Shown piece after piece: positions 22,895-32,204 of a DNA stretch of 32,813 nt. The DNA is from Chloroflexota bacterium (GTDB lineage: Bacteria > Chloroflexota > Anaerolineae > Anaerolineales > UBA4823). The notes under the pieces were generated by a model. That model saw only the letters and a list, made by a program, of their open reading frames with translations. It ran no database searches and was not told the DNA's origin. Each line of letters begins with the position of its first letter. Position 1 is the first letter of the stretch. The stretch is from the NCBI GenBank assembly GCA_029557965.1, contig JAKQIM010000053.1, forward strand, positions 1 to 32,813, in the 5' to 3' direction. The position numbers were made by a program, and so were the translations under genes.

Positions 22895-25102
22895 ATGCTA
22901 CTGAGTGAAGCTACGAACGCGGGCGGAAACTTCTCCCTGGTGCCTTTAGTCGTTTTCTTTCCCCTCATCGGCCTGCTGTTGAACATCATCTTCGGCGGGC
23001 GGCTGGGCGAGAAGGCCATCGGATGGCTTGCCAGCCTGGCATCGGGGTTGGCCTTTGGGGTGGCAGTGCTCTTGGGCATCTCACTCATCGGCAGCCACGG
23101 CGCGGGCGTCACCGTGCCCTTCTTGGACTGGATCACCATCGGCAGCCTGCACTTACAGTGGGCTTTCAGGGTCGATACGCTCTCGGTGACGATGATGCTG
23201 GTGGTGGGCGGGGTGGGCACCCTCATCCACATCTATGCCATCGGTTACATGCACGAAGACGTGCGCCACAATGGCGACCCCGGGCGCTACCGCCGCTTCT
23301 TTGTCTTCTTCAACCTCTTCATCGCCGCCATGATGGTGCTGGTGAGCGCAGATAACTACCTGATGCTCTTCGTGGGCTGGGAGGGCGTGGGCCTGTGCTC
23401 TTACCTGCTGATCGGCTTCTGGTATGACAAGGGCAAAGACGGCATCGGCAATGCCATTGCCGGCAAAAAGGCCTTCATCACCAACCGCATCGGCGACTTT
23501 GGCTTCCTGGTGGCCTCATTCTTGATGTTCAAGTTCTTCCAGCCCCTGGCCGAGGGCGGGGTCTTTTCCTTCGATTTTGACAGCGTGGCCGCTATTGCCC
23601 CCAAGGTGGCCTCGCCGGTGATCCTGGCGATCACCCTCTTCATGCTCTTGGGCGTGGCGGGCAAATCGGCCCAACTGCCGCTCTTCGTCTGGCTGCCCGA
23701 TGCTATGGCCGGCCCGACCCCGGTTTCGGCCCTCATCCATGCCGCCACCATGGTCACGGCTGGCGTGTACCTGGTGGCGCGTTCCTTTGCCATCTACTCC
23801 CTCGTCCCTGCCGCCCAAAACTGGGTGGCCATTGTGGGCGGGGTCACGGCGCTCTTCGCCGCCACCATTGCCGTGGCGCAGTTTGATATCAAGAAGGTGC
23901 TGGCCTATTCCACCATCAGCCAACTGGGCTTCATGGTGGCGGCGGTGGGCATGGGCGCCTTTGTGGCGGGTATGTTCCACCTGGTGACGCACGCCTTCTT
24001 CAAGGCCCTGCTCTTCCTCTCCGCCGGTTCTGTCATCCAGGGCATGGAGCACGGGCACCACGCCGTAGAGCACGACCCGCTTTTGCGCCGGAAGATGAAA
24101 CAGAACGAGCGCCTCGGCAGCACCCACCATTTTGACCCGCAAGACATGCGCAACATGGGCGGCTTGCGCCACCGCATGAAGACCACCTATTGGGTCTACC
24201 TGGCGGGGGCCCTGGCCCTGGCGGGCATTGTGCCGTGGGCGGGCTTCTGGTCTAAAGACGAGATCCTGGCCGAAGCCCTGCACCTCAACCCGGCCGTGTA
24301 CTGGCTGTTGACCATTGCCGCCTTCTTCACCGCCTTCTACATGGGCCGCCAGGTGATCATGGTCTTCTTTGGCGAGCCGCGCAGCGAGCCTGCCGCCCAG
24401 GCGCACGAGAACCCGCCCATCATGACCGTGCCCCTGGTCATCCTGGCGCTGCTCTCGACCTTCGGCGGCTTTTTGAACCTGCCCTTCATCCATACCTTCA
24501 CCCATTGGATCGAGTACACCATCCATCCGGCCGCCGAGGCCGCCGAAGCGGGCGCCGAAGCCGCAGCCCATGCCGGACCCTGGTACATGTGGGGCGGGCT
24601 GAACTTGATCGTGGCGGGCCTCTCGACCCTGCTGGCGCTGATCGCCATTGCCCTGGCCTGGATGATCTACACCCGCCGGGTTGAAGCGCTCAAGAGCCTG
24701 CCGGCTGCCAGGCGCCCCGATGACCCCCTGCGCAGTATGCTTGGCCCGGTCTTCACCGGCATGGAGCATAAGTGGTGGGTAGATGAGCTGTACGAATTCT
24801 TGATCATCAAGCCTTACGTGGCCATTTCTCGCTTCTTGGCTGAGGTGATCGATTGGAAGTTCTGGCACGATTTCTTCCACGATACCATCATCGCCGGCGG
24901 CTACCGCGGCCTGGCCTGGATCTTTGCCAACCCGATCGACCTGGGTGTCATTGATGGCATTGCCAATGGGCTGGCAGAAGGTGTGCGCGGGCTGGCGGCG
25001 CAAGCGCGGCGCATCCAAACCGGTTTTGTGCGCAACTATGCCCTTTCGGTATTTGTGGGTGTGGTGTTGATCATTAGCTACCTGGTATTTCAATTAAGGT
25101 AA
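22895..25102 (+). CDS. nuoL: NADH-quinone oxidoreductase subunit L (antiporter-like)
   Basis: This 735-residue distal proton-pumping subunit has about 16 helices. The antiporter-like core contains FVGWEGVGLCSYLLIGFW (with the helix-5 Glu), the channel Lys in GVAGKSAQLPLFVWLPDAM and DIKKVLAYSTISQLGF. The C-terminal extension (~600-735) includes the long amphipathic lateral helix region and a final membrane anchor. The length is a little above that of E. coli NuoL because of loop insertions around residues 390-430. No frame problems were seen. Confidence 0.96.
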   Translation: MLLSEATNAGGNFSLVPLVVFFPLIGLLLNIIFGGRLGEKAIGWLASLASGLAFGVAVLLGISLIGSHGAGVTVPFLDWITIGSLHLQWAFRVDTLSVTMMLVVGGVGTLIHIYAIGYMHEDVRHNGDPGRYRRFFVFFNLFIAAMMVLVSADNYLMLFVGWEGVGLCSYLLIGFWYDKGKDGIGNAIAGKKAFITNRIGDFGFLVASFLMFKFFQPLAEGGVFSFDFDSVAAIAPKVASPVILAITLFMLLGVAGKSAQLPLFVWLPDAMAGPTPVSALIHAATMVTAGVYLVARSFAIYSLVPAAQNWVAIVGGVTALFAATIAVAQFDIKKVLAYSTISQLGFMVAAVGMGAFVAGMFHLVTHAFFKALLFLSAGSVIQGMEHGHHAVEHDPLLRRKMKQNERLGSTHHFDPQDMRNMGGLRHRMKTTYWVYLAGALALAGIVPWAGFWSKDEILAEALHLNPAVYWLLTIAAFFTAFYMGRQVIMVFFGEPRSEPAAQAHENPPIMTVPLVILALLSTFGGFLNLPFIHTFTHWIEYTIHPAAEAAEAGAEAAAHAGPWYMWGGLNLIVAGLSTLLALIAIALAWMIYTRRVEALKSLPAARRPDDPLRSMLGPVFTGMEHKWWVDELYEFLIIKPYVAISRFLAEVIDWKFWHDFFHDTIIAGGYRGLAWIFANPIDLGVIDGIANGLAEGVRGLAAQARRIQTGFVRNYALSVFVGVVLIISYLVFQLR

Positions 25103-25108
25103 CCCGTT

Positions 25109-25136
25109 CACTATCCACGATCCACTATTCACTATC
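25109..25136. repeat. Heptamer tandem repeat in the nuoL-nuoM spacer
   Basis: Four adjacent 7-nt units read CACTATC, CACGATC, CACTATT, CACTATC, so the consensus is CACTATC with one change in each of the two middle units. The array fills most of the 52-bp spacer and ends 18 bp before the nuoM start, leaving GAGGA free. Confidence 0.7.
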
Positions 25137-25154
25137 TTTGACCGAGGAACAGAT

Positions 25155-26660
25155 ATGAACTTTGTCATCTACCCCCTGACTTTGACCACCTTCTTCCCGC
25201 TGCTTGGCGTGCTGATCATCTTGTTCTTGAAAGCCGAGCATAAGAACGCCATCCGTTGGGTGGCGCTGTTGACCTCGCTGGTGACCTTCGGCATTTCCAT
25301 TGCCGTCCTGGCGCAGTTCGACACCGCCAACCCCGACCTGCAACTGGTGGCCCGGGCGCCCTGGTTCCAGATCGCCAATTGGACGGTTCATTTCTACATG
25401 GCTGTAGACGGTTTGAGCATCCTGTTGGTGATGCTGACGACCTTCCTGACGCCCATCTCCATCCTTTCTACCTGGACGGCGGTTGAAGATCGGGTCAAAG
25501 AGTTCATGATCTTCTTCTTGCTGTTAGAAGTGGGCATGTTGGGCGTGTTCGTGGCGCAAGACCTGTTCTTGTTCTACGTCTTCTGGGAATTCACCTTGGT
25601 GCCGATGTACTTCTTGATCGGCATTTGGGGCGGCCAGCGCCGCATGTATGCCGCCATCAAGTTCTTCCTCTACACTATGGCCGGCTCGATCTTGATGCTG
25701 CTGGCCATCTTGTGGCTGGGGATCTACCAGGGCACCTTCACCGTGCCCGACCTGATCGCCAAGGGCGGCATCCCCGACGCGGTGCAGATGGTGCTCTTCA
25801 TCGCCTTTGCGGCGGCCTTCGCCATCAAAGTGCCCATGTGGCCCCTGCACTCCTGGCTGCCAGATGCCCACGTCGAAGCCCCCACCGCCGGTTCGGTCAT
25901 CCTGGCAGGCGTTTTGCTGAAGATGGGCACCTACGGCTTCTTGCGCTTCAACCTGCCGCTCTTCCCTGAGGCAGCGGTCAAAGCCGCCCCCTGGATGGCC
26001 CTGCTGGCAACCATCGGCATCATTTATGGCGCCGCCGTATCCTATGCCCAAAAAGACGTCAAGAAACTGGTGGCCTATTCCTCGGTCAGCCACCTGGGTT
26101 TCGTCATGCTGGGCCTCTTCGCCCTCAACCCGCAGGGCATTGCCGGCGGCATCTTGCAGATGGTCAACCACGGTTTGAGCACCGGCGCCTTGTTCCTCAT
26201 CGTTGGCATGATCTACGAGCGCCGCCACACGCGCGATATGAATGCCTTTGGCGGCTTGTGGAAGATCATGCCCATTTACGGCGTGTTGACCCTCATCGTT
26301 ACCCTTTCTTCGATGGGCCTGCCCGGCCTGAACGGCTTCGTGGGCGAGTTCACCATCCTGCTGGGCGCCTTTGGCTCAGAGCACATTTCGCCCTGGTTCG
26401 CCGGCATCTCGGCCGCCGGGGTCATCATGGCAGCGGTCTACATGCTCTACATGTTCCAGAAGCTCTTCCTTGGCCCGGTGGATAAAGAAGAGAATCAAGC
26501 GCTCAAAGATTTGAACTGGCGCGAGATCGTCACCCTCATCCCGCTGCTGGTCTTCATCTTCTGGATCGGCCTGTATCCCAAGCCCTTCTTCACCTTGATG
26601 GCCCCCTCCGTCGATAAGCTGGTGACCATCATCCAGGCTGCCGCGGCTGGTTTGCCGTAA
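25155..26660 (+). CDS. nuoM: NADH-quinone oxidoreductase subunit M (antiporter-like)
   Basis: This 501-residue proton-pumping subunit has about 14 helices. The helix-5 Glu in FYVFWEFTLVPMYFLIG, the channel Lys in FAIKVPMWPLHSWLPDAH and VLLKMGTYG, and the DVKKLVAYSSVSHLGF segment are all present. GAGGA precedes the ATG. It is separated from nuoL by 52 bp with the heptamer repeat, and from nuoN by 12 bp. Confidence 0.97.
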   Translation: MNFVIYPLTLTTFFPLLGVLIILFLKAEHKNAIRWVALLTSLVTFGISIAVLAQFDTANPDLQLVARAPWFQIANWTVHFYMAVDGLSILLVMLTTFLTPISILSTWTAVEDRVKEFMIFFLLLEVGMLGVFVAQDLFLFYVFWEFTLVPMYFLIGIWGGQRRMYAAIKFFLYTMAGSILMLLAILWLGIYQGTFTVPDLIAKGGIPDAVQMVLFIAFAAAFAIKVPMWPLHSWLPDAHVEAPTAGSVILAGVLLKMGTYGFLRFNLPLFPEAAVKAAPWMALLATIGIIYGAAVSYAQKDVKKLVAYSSVSHLGFVMLGLFALNPQGIAGGILQMVNHGLSTGALFLIVGMIYERRHTRDMNAFGGLWKIMPIYGVLTLIVTLSSMGLPGLNGFVGEFTILLGAFGSEHISPWFAGISAAGVIMAAVYMLYMFQKLFLGPVDKEENQALKDLNWREIVTLIPLLVFIFWIGLYPKPFFTLMAPSVDKLVTIIQAAAAGLP

Positions 26661-26672
26661 GGGAGATTGGTT

Positions 26673-28130
26673 ATGAGTTTATCCGATCTGGTTTTGAACC
26701 TGAAAGTGATCCTGCCGATCGCCGTGCTGGTGCTGTGGGCCTGTGCCCTGCTCATCATCGACCTGTTCATCCCGGCCCAGCGCAAAGGTCTGACGGCCCT
26801 CCTGGCGGCCCTGGGGTTAGCGGTGGTGCTGGGGTTGGCGGTCGCCCAGGCCGGGCGGCAGGAATCTGCTTTCAATGACATGGTGGTGGTGGATGGTTTC
26901 TCCACCTTCTTGAATGTCTTGTTCGCCGCCAGCGGCCTGGCGGGGATTGCCCTGGCGTATGATTACCTCAAGCGCACCGGCATGGAGCGCGGCGAGTATT
27001 ACACCCTGCTGATGTTCTCGATCTCGGGCATGATGCTCATGGCCCAGGCCACCGACCTGATCGTCATGTTCCTCGCCCTGGAGCTGCTCTCCATCCCGCT
27101 CTATGTCCTGTCGGGCTTTGCCCGTCCCCGGGCCGATTCGGAAGAAGCCGCCCTCAAGTATTTCTTACTGGGCTCCTTCTCGGGAGCGTTTGTGGTCTTT
27201 GGCATTGCGCTGGTCTTCGGCGCCACGGGCTCCACGGCCCTTGCCACGGTGCTGGAGGTGGCGCGCAACGGCGCCGCCAACCTGACCCTGTTGGTGATTG
27301 GCGCCGGCCTGGTGGTGGTGGGCCTGGGCTTCAAGGTGGCGGCGGTGCCCTTCCACATGTGGACGCCCGATGTCTACCAGGGCGCGCCTTCGGCGGTCAC
27401 CGCCTTCATGTCGGTAGGGGCCAAGGCGGGCGGCTTTGCCGCCTTGCTGCGCATCTTTATGGTGGCGGTGCCCAGTACCTCGGCGCACCTGTGGCTGGTG
27501 TTTGAGATCCTGGCTATCTTGACCATGCTCTTGGGCAACCTGGTAGCCATCGCCCAGACCAATATCAAGCGCATGCTGGCTTACTCTAGCATTGCCCATG
27601 CCGGTTACATTTTGATGGCCCTGGTGACTTATGGGCTGCCGACCACCGCCCCCATTGGGGTGGCCGCGGCCCTCTTTTACCTGGTGGCCTATGCCGTCAC
27701 CAGCTTTGGGGCCTGGGCGGTGGTGATTGCCTTAGAGAAGGCCGAGGGCAAGGGCCTGGAGTTGGACGACTATGCTGGCCTGGGGCGCAAATACCCCCTC
27801 CTGGCCCTGGCCATGGCGGTCTTCATGCTCTCGTTCACCGGCGTGCCCCCCACGCTGGGTTTCATGGGCAAGTTCTACCTCTTCGGCGCCGCCATCCACG
27901 GGGGCTTTGTGGGCCTGGCCCTCTTCGGCGTGGTCACCTCGCTCATCTCGGCTTACTTCTACCTGCGCGTGATCGTGATCATGTACATGCGCGAGGGCGA
28001 CCCTGAAGTGAGCGCCGACCCCTGGCTCAAGTTCACCGCCATCGCCGCCGCCGTGCTCACGGTGCTGCTCAGCCTGGCAGCCGGCCCGCTCTTCAACCTG
28101 GCAGCCAGAGCGACCTTATTTTTGAACTAA
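26673..28130 (+). CDS. nuoN: NADH-quinone oxidoreductase subunit N (antiporter-like)
   Basis: This 485-residue proton-pumping subunit has about 14 helices. Conserved elements are the Glu in MFLALELLSIPLYVLSGF, the Lys in GLGFKVAAVPFHMWTPDVYQ and GAKAGGFAALLR, and NIKRMLAYSSIAHAGY. The ATG at 26673 is chosen for GGGAG 7 nt upstream; an in-frame TTG lies just before. It is the last gene of the operon and is followed 6 bp later by a strong terminator. Confidence 0.97.
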   Translation: MSLSDLVLNLKVILPIAVLVLWACALLIIDLFIPAQRKGLTALLAALGLAVVLGLAVAQAGRQESAFNDMVVVDGFSTFLNVLFAASGLAGIALAYDYLKRTGMERGEYYTLLMFSISGMMLMAQATDLIVMFLALELLSIPLYVLSGFARPRADSEEAALKYFLLGSFSGAFVVFGIALVFGATGSTALATVLEVARNGAANLTLLVIGAGLVVVGLGFKVAAVPFHMWTPDVYQGAPSAVTAFMSVGAKAGGFAALLRIFMVAVPSTSAHLWLVFEILAILTMLLGNLVAIAQTNIKRMLAYSSIAHAGYILMALVTYGLPTTAPIGVAAALFYLVAYAVTSFGAWAVVIALEKAEGKGLELDDYAGLGRKYPLLALAMAVFMLSFTGVPPTLGFMGKFYLFGAAIHGGFVGLALFGVVTSLISAYFYLRVIVIMYMREGDPEVSADPWLKFTAIAAAVLTVLLSLAAGPLFNLAARATLFLN

Positions 28131-28135
28131 CGTCT

Positions 28136-28183
28136 ACAAAAAAGAGTGAAGCGGCGCTGGGGCGCCGCTTCACTCTTTTTTGT
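28136..28183. terminator. Bidirectional terminator between nuoN and the diguanylate cyclase
   Basis: A perfect 21-bp stem (28136-28156 with 28163-28183) has a 6-nt loop. Each strand ends its stem with a run of six T, so it serves both the nuo operon and the convergent gene. The stop codon of the minus-strand gene (28170-28172) lies inside the stem. Confidence 0.92.
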
Positions 28184-30038
28184 AAACCTCCACCCGGTTC
28201 CGCCCGGCCTCTTTGGCCGCATACAGGGCCTTATCGGCCCGGTCAAGCAGAGATTCGGGGTCGCTGCAGTCGTGATCCAACGTGGTCAGCCCCAGGCTGA
28301 TGGTCACCCCCGCCACGCCCGTCTCTTCACCCGCCGCAATGGCCTCCTGGCGCAGGCGTTCAGCCACGCGCCGGGCGCTCTCGATATCCGTCAGGGGCAG
28401 CAGCACCACAAACTCCTCCCCGCCATAGCGCCCAAAGATATCGGTGTCGCGCAATTGCTGGCGGCAGCGCTGGGCAATGGTCTGCAAGACCACGTCGCCT
28501 TTGGCATGCCCGTAGGTGTCGTTGACGCGCTTGAAATGGTCGATATCGAACATGATCAACGAGAGCGGGTATTTGTAACGCCGGGACCGTTCCACCTCGC
28601 CCCGGGCCAGCGCAAAGAAGTGGCGGCGGTTGTAGATGGCGGTCAGCGAATCGGTGGTGGCAAGCTGCTGCACCTCGCTGAAGAGGCGGGCGTTATCCAG
28701 GGCAATCGCCGCGTGCGAGGCCAGCAGTTCGAGCATCTCTTGATCGTCATCGGTATAGGTGTAGGTGGCATAGCTTTGGGCTGAGAGCGCCCCAATCGCC
28801 TTGCCCTTCAGCATCAGCGGCACCACAATCCCCGATTGGGTCTGGTCGAGGTCGAAGGCGATGCTCTGCACATCATCGATGTTGGCGGTAAAATCGTCGA
28901 TCTTGAGCGAGCGGCGGTTGGCGATCACGTAACCGCATAGCCCCGAATCAGAGGGGAAGTGTTCAACCGGCAGGCGTTTGCCGTTTTGGATGACGTAAAC
29001 GCCTTCGAATTCTTGGGCCTGTTCATTTAATAAGACGATCAACAGGTCGTCGCAGGGCATCAACTGCGCCACGGCGCGGTGAATGGCCTGGTAGACGTGC
29101 TCGATATCCAGGCTGGCGCTGATCTCTTGGGCGGCGCGGTACAGCACGGCCCGCCGCTCAGCCGTAGACATGGCCTGGTGGTACAGGTTCAGGCGCTCAA
29201 TGGCTACCGCCAACTGCCCGGCGAAGGTGGTCATCAGGCGCACATCGGCCTCGTCAAAGGCGTGCGCCTGGGTGCTCTCTACATTCAATACGCCGATGGC
29301 GCGCTCGCCCGAGATCAGCGGCACACACATCTCAGAGCGAATATCTGGATACAGGGCCACGTAACCCGGCTCTTCCGAGACGTCGTTGATGTACACCGGC
29401 TGCCCGGTAGACAGCACCTGGCTGGCGATGCCCTGGTCCAGGGGGAAGGTGCGCTGGCTGTTCTCGCCTTTGCGCACCAGGTAGACCCGGATCACATCCA
29501 GGCTCTCATCCACCAGCCCCACGCCAAAATCGGCGCCGGGGTACAGGCGCTGCGTGATGGCTTTGACCGCCCCCTCGATCAGGGCCTCCACGCTGCCCAC
29601 CGCCGCGCTGGCTGTAGCCACCGTGTGCAGCACCGTCAGCTCGTCCATCTGGCGCAACAGCAGCTCGGCGGCCTGGCGCGGCTGGCTCAGCGCCTGGTTC
29701 AGGCTGATGAAGTGCGTGATCTGTTTGTTGGCATCCAACAAGGGCGTGATGGTCTGCGCCTCAACGTACAGGCTGCCATCCTTGCGGCGGTTGGTGATCT
29801 CGTTCTGCCAGACCTGCCCTGCCAGGATGGTCTCCCACATCTTGCGGTAAAAGGAAGCGTTGTAATGGCCCGATTTGAGCAGGCTGGGGAGCTGGCCTTC
29901 CAGTTCTTTGGGCGTATAGCCGGTCATATTGCAAAAAAACTGGTTGACCCATTGGATGCGCCCGCCCGGATCTGTGACCATGACGCCGGCAGAGATGTTT
30001 TCCAGGATTTTTTGCAGCAGATCGGGAGGTAGATCCAT
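28170..30038 (-). CDS. Diguanylate cyclase with PAS-GAF-GAF-GGDEF domains
   Basis: This 622-residue cytoplasmic signalling protein makes cyclic di-GMP. A PAS domain (~8-118) is followed by two GAF domains (~140-290 and ~300-460) and a GGDEF domain (~465-618). The active site is GGEEF in GRYGGEEF, and a product-inhibition I-site RDTD lies five residues before it, so the enzyme looks active and feedback-controlled. FDIDHFKRVNDTYGH supplies the metal and guanine contacts. There is no EAL domain and no membrane segment. The start ATG is 8 nt after a good -10 box. It is convergent with nuoN and divergent from the SpoIIE-type phosphatase. The ligands of the sensory domains are unknown. Confidence 0.93.
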   Translation of the reverse strand: MDLPPDLLQKILENISAGVMVTDPGGRIQWVNQFFCNMTGYTPKELEGQLPSLLKSGHYNASFYRKMWETILAGQVWQNEITNRRKDGSLYVEAQTITPLLDANKQITHFISLNQALSQPRQAAELLLRQMDELTVLHTVATASAAVGSVEALIEGAVKAITQRLYPGADFGVGLVDESLDVIRVYLVRKGENSQRTFPLDQGIASQVLSTGQPVYINDVSEEPGYVALYPDIRSEMCVPLISGERAIGVLNVESTQAHAFDEADVRLMTTFAGQLAVAIERLNLYHQAMSTAERRAVLYRAAQEISASLDIEHVYQAIHRAVAQLMPCDDLLIVLLNEQAQEFEGVYVIQNGKRLPVEHFPSDSGLCGYVIANRRSLKIDDFTANIDDVQSIAFDLDQTQSGIVVPLMLKGKAIGALSAQSYATYTYTDDDQEMLELLASHAAIALDNARLFSEVQQLATTDSLTAIYNRRHFFALARGEVERSRRYKYPLSLIMFDIDHFKRVNDTYGHAKGDVVLQTIAQRCRQQLRDTDIFGRYGGEEFVVLLPLTDIESARRVAERLRQEAIAAGEETGVAGVTISLGLTTLDHDCSDPESLLDRADKALYAAKEAGRNRVEVYKKE

Positions 30039-30046
30039 AGGATTTA

Positions 30047-30075
30047 ACTATATCCCGATGTAATCAATTTGACAA
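30047..30075 (-). promoter_or_regulatory. Promoter of the diguanylate cyclase, near-leaderless
   Basis: On the minus strand, TTGTCA (30070-30075), a 17-nt spacer and TATAGT (30047-30052). The ATG follows only 8 nt after the -10 box, so the mRNA should have a leader of about 0-2 nt. No ribosome-binding site is present. Confidence 0.65.
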
Positions 30076-30121
30076 CCCCACATTGGTCATAATAACCACT
30101 TGTTACGCTGATCCGAACTCA

Positions 30122-30130
30122 TGTTAGAAT
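30122..30130 (+). promoter_or_regulatory. Extended -10 promoter of the SpoIIE-type phosphatase
   Basis: TGT-TAGAAT (30122-30130) has the extended -10 form and lies 9 nt before the ATG at 30140, with no ribosome-binding site. A TTGTTA lies 19 nt before TAGAAT, longer than usual. An upstream TTGACA (30069-30074) has no good -10 partner. Confidence 0.45.
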
Positions 30131-30139
30131 CAGTTATCC

Positions 30140-32194
30140 ATGAACGATCCGTTTTACACGCTTGCCAAAAAGCTGCGCCCTGAGCTAGAGAGCTTCTTGG
30201 GCCAGCGCCGCCTGGGGGCGGTGGCCGATACCATCACCCTGCTCTACAGCCTGCCGCTCAGCCTGCTGGCCTTGGCCTGGCTGGCGGCTGCCAGCGATTG
30301 GGGCGCTGTGGCGCGCGACTGGCGCCTGTTCCTCCTGCTGGCCGTTTTTACCTACCTGTTCAACCGCTTCAGCTTCTTTATCATCACCGAGATCCGCGCC
30401 GGGGGCTACGCCAATTCAGAGGGCGCCCTGGATGGGGTGGTGCTGTGGACGGCGGTGCTCTTGTTCGGCCCGGTGGGCCTGTGGCTAGACGTGGCCTGGA
30501 ACCTATTTTCCTTCGTCCGCGGCCTGCTGCAGGCGGCGCAAAGCAGCGCCCGTTGGAACCGGGCGCGCACCTTCACCGCCACCATCGCCGGCAACGTGCT
30601 CTCCACCCTGGTCGCTTTGCAGGTCTATCAAGGCCTGGGCGGCGCGCTGCCGCTGGATGGCTTCAGCCTGCTCAATTTGTTGGCCGCCATGACGGCCATG
30701 TTGGTGCAGGTGGTCTTGCAGGGGCTGCTGAACGGCGGCTATATCGGCTACGTGGTGTGGGGCCTGCGCACCGTGATGCACACCTCGCCCGCCGCCGCCA
30801 TCACCTTCTTCGCCATGGCCTATGGCATGCCGGCCCTGGCTAACCCCTTTGCCATCTTAGGGGCCGGCCTGTACATCCAGGATGGGCTGGTGATGTTCCT
30901 CTTCGATATGATCGGCCTGGTGCTGATCGCCCTGCTGGCCCGCCGCCTGAGCCTGGCGGCCGAAAGCAGCCGCCAGCAGTCGCGCCAGCTCGAAGAGCTT
31001 GAGAAGCTCGGGCGGGCCATCTTGAGCGCCCCGCCAGATGCCAGCACGCTGCCGGCCATCCTTGAAGAGTATGTCCCGCGCATGTTCGCGGCGCGCGGCA
31101 TCGCCATCTGGAGCGAGGAACGCGGCATCTTGACCCACTATCCGCCCGATTGGGAGGTGGACCTGGCCCCGGCCTGGCAGTGGCTGCACGATAAGGCCGA
31201 AGCGCGCTGTTTCTTGACCTCTGAGCCGCTGCCCTGGCAGGGCGGGACGGCGGCGCACAACGCCGTGGTGATCGCCCCGGTGCTGCACGTCGAGCGTGAC
31301 CATCCCATCGGCGGCGTGTACATGGACCTGCAAAGCCTGGTCTTGCCTTGGACGCGCCGCAGCGTGCAGGCCCTTGTCCCGGCGGTGCAGGCGTTGGCGG
31401 CGCAGGTGGCTTCGGCCCTGCATCAGGCGCACGTCTATCACGAGACGCTGGCGATGCAGAAAACCGTGCAAGAGCTGGCCCTGGCCCGGCGCATTCAAGA
31501 CAGCTTCTTGCCCGAGTGCCTGCCGGAGATCGACGGCTGGCAGGTGACGGCTGCCCTGGAGCCGGCCCGCCAGATCTCGGGCGACTTTTACGATTTCTTG
31601 ACCCTGCCAGAGGGGAAAATTGGCCTGGTGATCGCCGATGTGGCCGATAAGGGCCTGGGCCCGGCGCTGTACATGGCCCTCAGCCGCACCCTCATCCGCA
31701 CCTTTGCCGAGCAGTATCCTGATGACCCGGCGGCTGTGCTCACCGCCGCCAACCAGCGCATCTTGCGCGACGCGCGCGCCAACCTGTTCGTGACCGTCTT
31801 TTATGGCGTGCTCGACCCGGTCAGCGGGCAGTTGACCTATGCCAACGCCGGGCACACCCCGCCTTACCTGTTCAGCCCCAACCCCGGTGTGCAGACCCTG
31901 CGCAATACGGGCATGCCGCTGGGCATCGATGAAGAATCCACCTGGCGGCAAGAGCTGGTGCAGATGCCGCCGGGCGGCGCGTTGCTGCTCTATACCGATG
32001 GCGTCACCGACGCCCAGAACAGCCAGGGCGAGTTCATCGACCGCCAGTTGATCATGGATACCGCCCAGGGGGTTGTGGGCCAGCCGGTAGATGCCATCCG
32101 GCAGGCGGTCTTAGACGCCGTGCATGGCTTTGTGGGCGAGGCGCCCCGCTTCGACGATATCACGCTGGTGATCTTGGGCAGGGATGCAGGGTAG
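30140..32194 (+). CDS. Membrane-anchored GAF-SpoIIE (RsbU-like) serine phosphatase
   Basis: This 684-residue protein has about six to seven membrane helices (~30-270), a coiled region, a GAF-like domain (~290-430) and a PP2C/SpoIIE phosphatase domain (~455-682). The metal-binding Asp residues are seen in ISGDFYDF, IADVADKGLGPALYMAL, LYTDGVTDAQN and FDDITLVIL, so the phosphatase looks active. RsbU-type enzymes dephosphorylate anti-sigma-factor antagonists (STAS proteins) in partner-switching pathways; no STAS protein or anti-sigma kinase is visible in the window, so the target is elsewhere or different. It diverges from the diguanylate cyclase across a 101-bp spacer. Confidence 0.9.
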   Translation: MNDPFYTLAKKLRPELESFLGQRRLGAVADTITLLYSLPLSLLALAWLAAASDWGAVARDWRLFLLLAVFTYLFNRFSFFIITEIRAGGYANSEGALDGVVLWTAVLLFGPVGLWLDVAWNLFSFVRGLLQAAQSSARWNRARTFTATIAGNVLSTLVALQVYQGLGGALPLDGFSLLNLLAAMTAMLVQVVLQGLLNGGYIGYVVWGLRTVMHTSPAAAITFFAMAYGMPALANPFAILGAGLYIQDGLVMFLFDMIGLVLIALLARRLSLAAESSRQQSRQLEELEKLGRAILSAPPDASTLPAILEEYVPRMFAARGIAIWSEERGILTHYPPDWEVDLAPAWQWLHDKAEARCFLTSEPLPWQGGTAAHNAVVIAPVLHVERDHPIGGVYMDLQSLVLPWTRRSVQALVPAVQALAAQVASALHQAHVYHETLAMQKTVQELALARRIQDSFLPECLPEIDGWQVTAALEPARQISGDFYDFLTLPEGKIGLVIADVADKGLGPALYMALSRTLIRTFAEQYPDDPAAVLTAANQRILRDARANLFVTVFYGVLDPVSGQLTYANAGHTPPYLFSPNPGVQTLRNTGMPLGIDEESTWRQELVQMPPGGALLLYTDGVTDAQNSQGEFIDRQLIMDTAQGVVGQPVDAIRQAVLDAVHGFVGEAPRFDDITLVILGRDAG

Positions 32195-32204
32195 AGGGGG
32201 GAAA

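Noticed and set aside
23516-25093. 525-codon open frame antisense to nuoL, and similar long antisense frames opposite nuoD, nuoG and nuoM
   Set aside because: They mirror codon structure of strongly conserved genes in GC-rich DNA; the translations are rich in His, Gln, Arg and Gly with no recognisable domain and no ribosome-binding sites.
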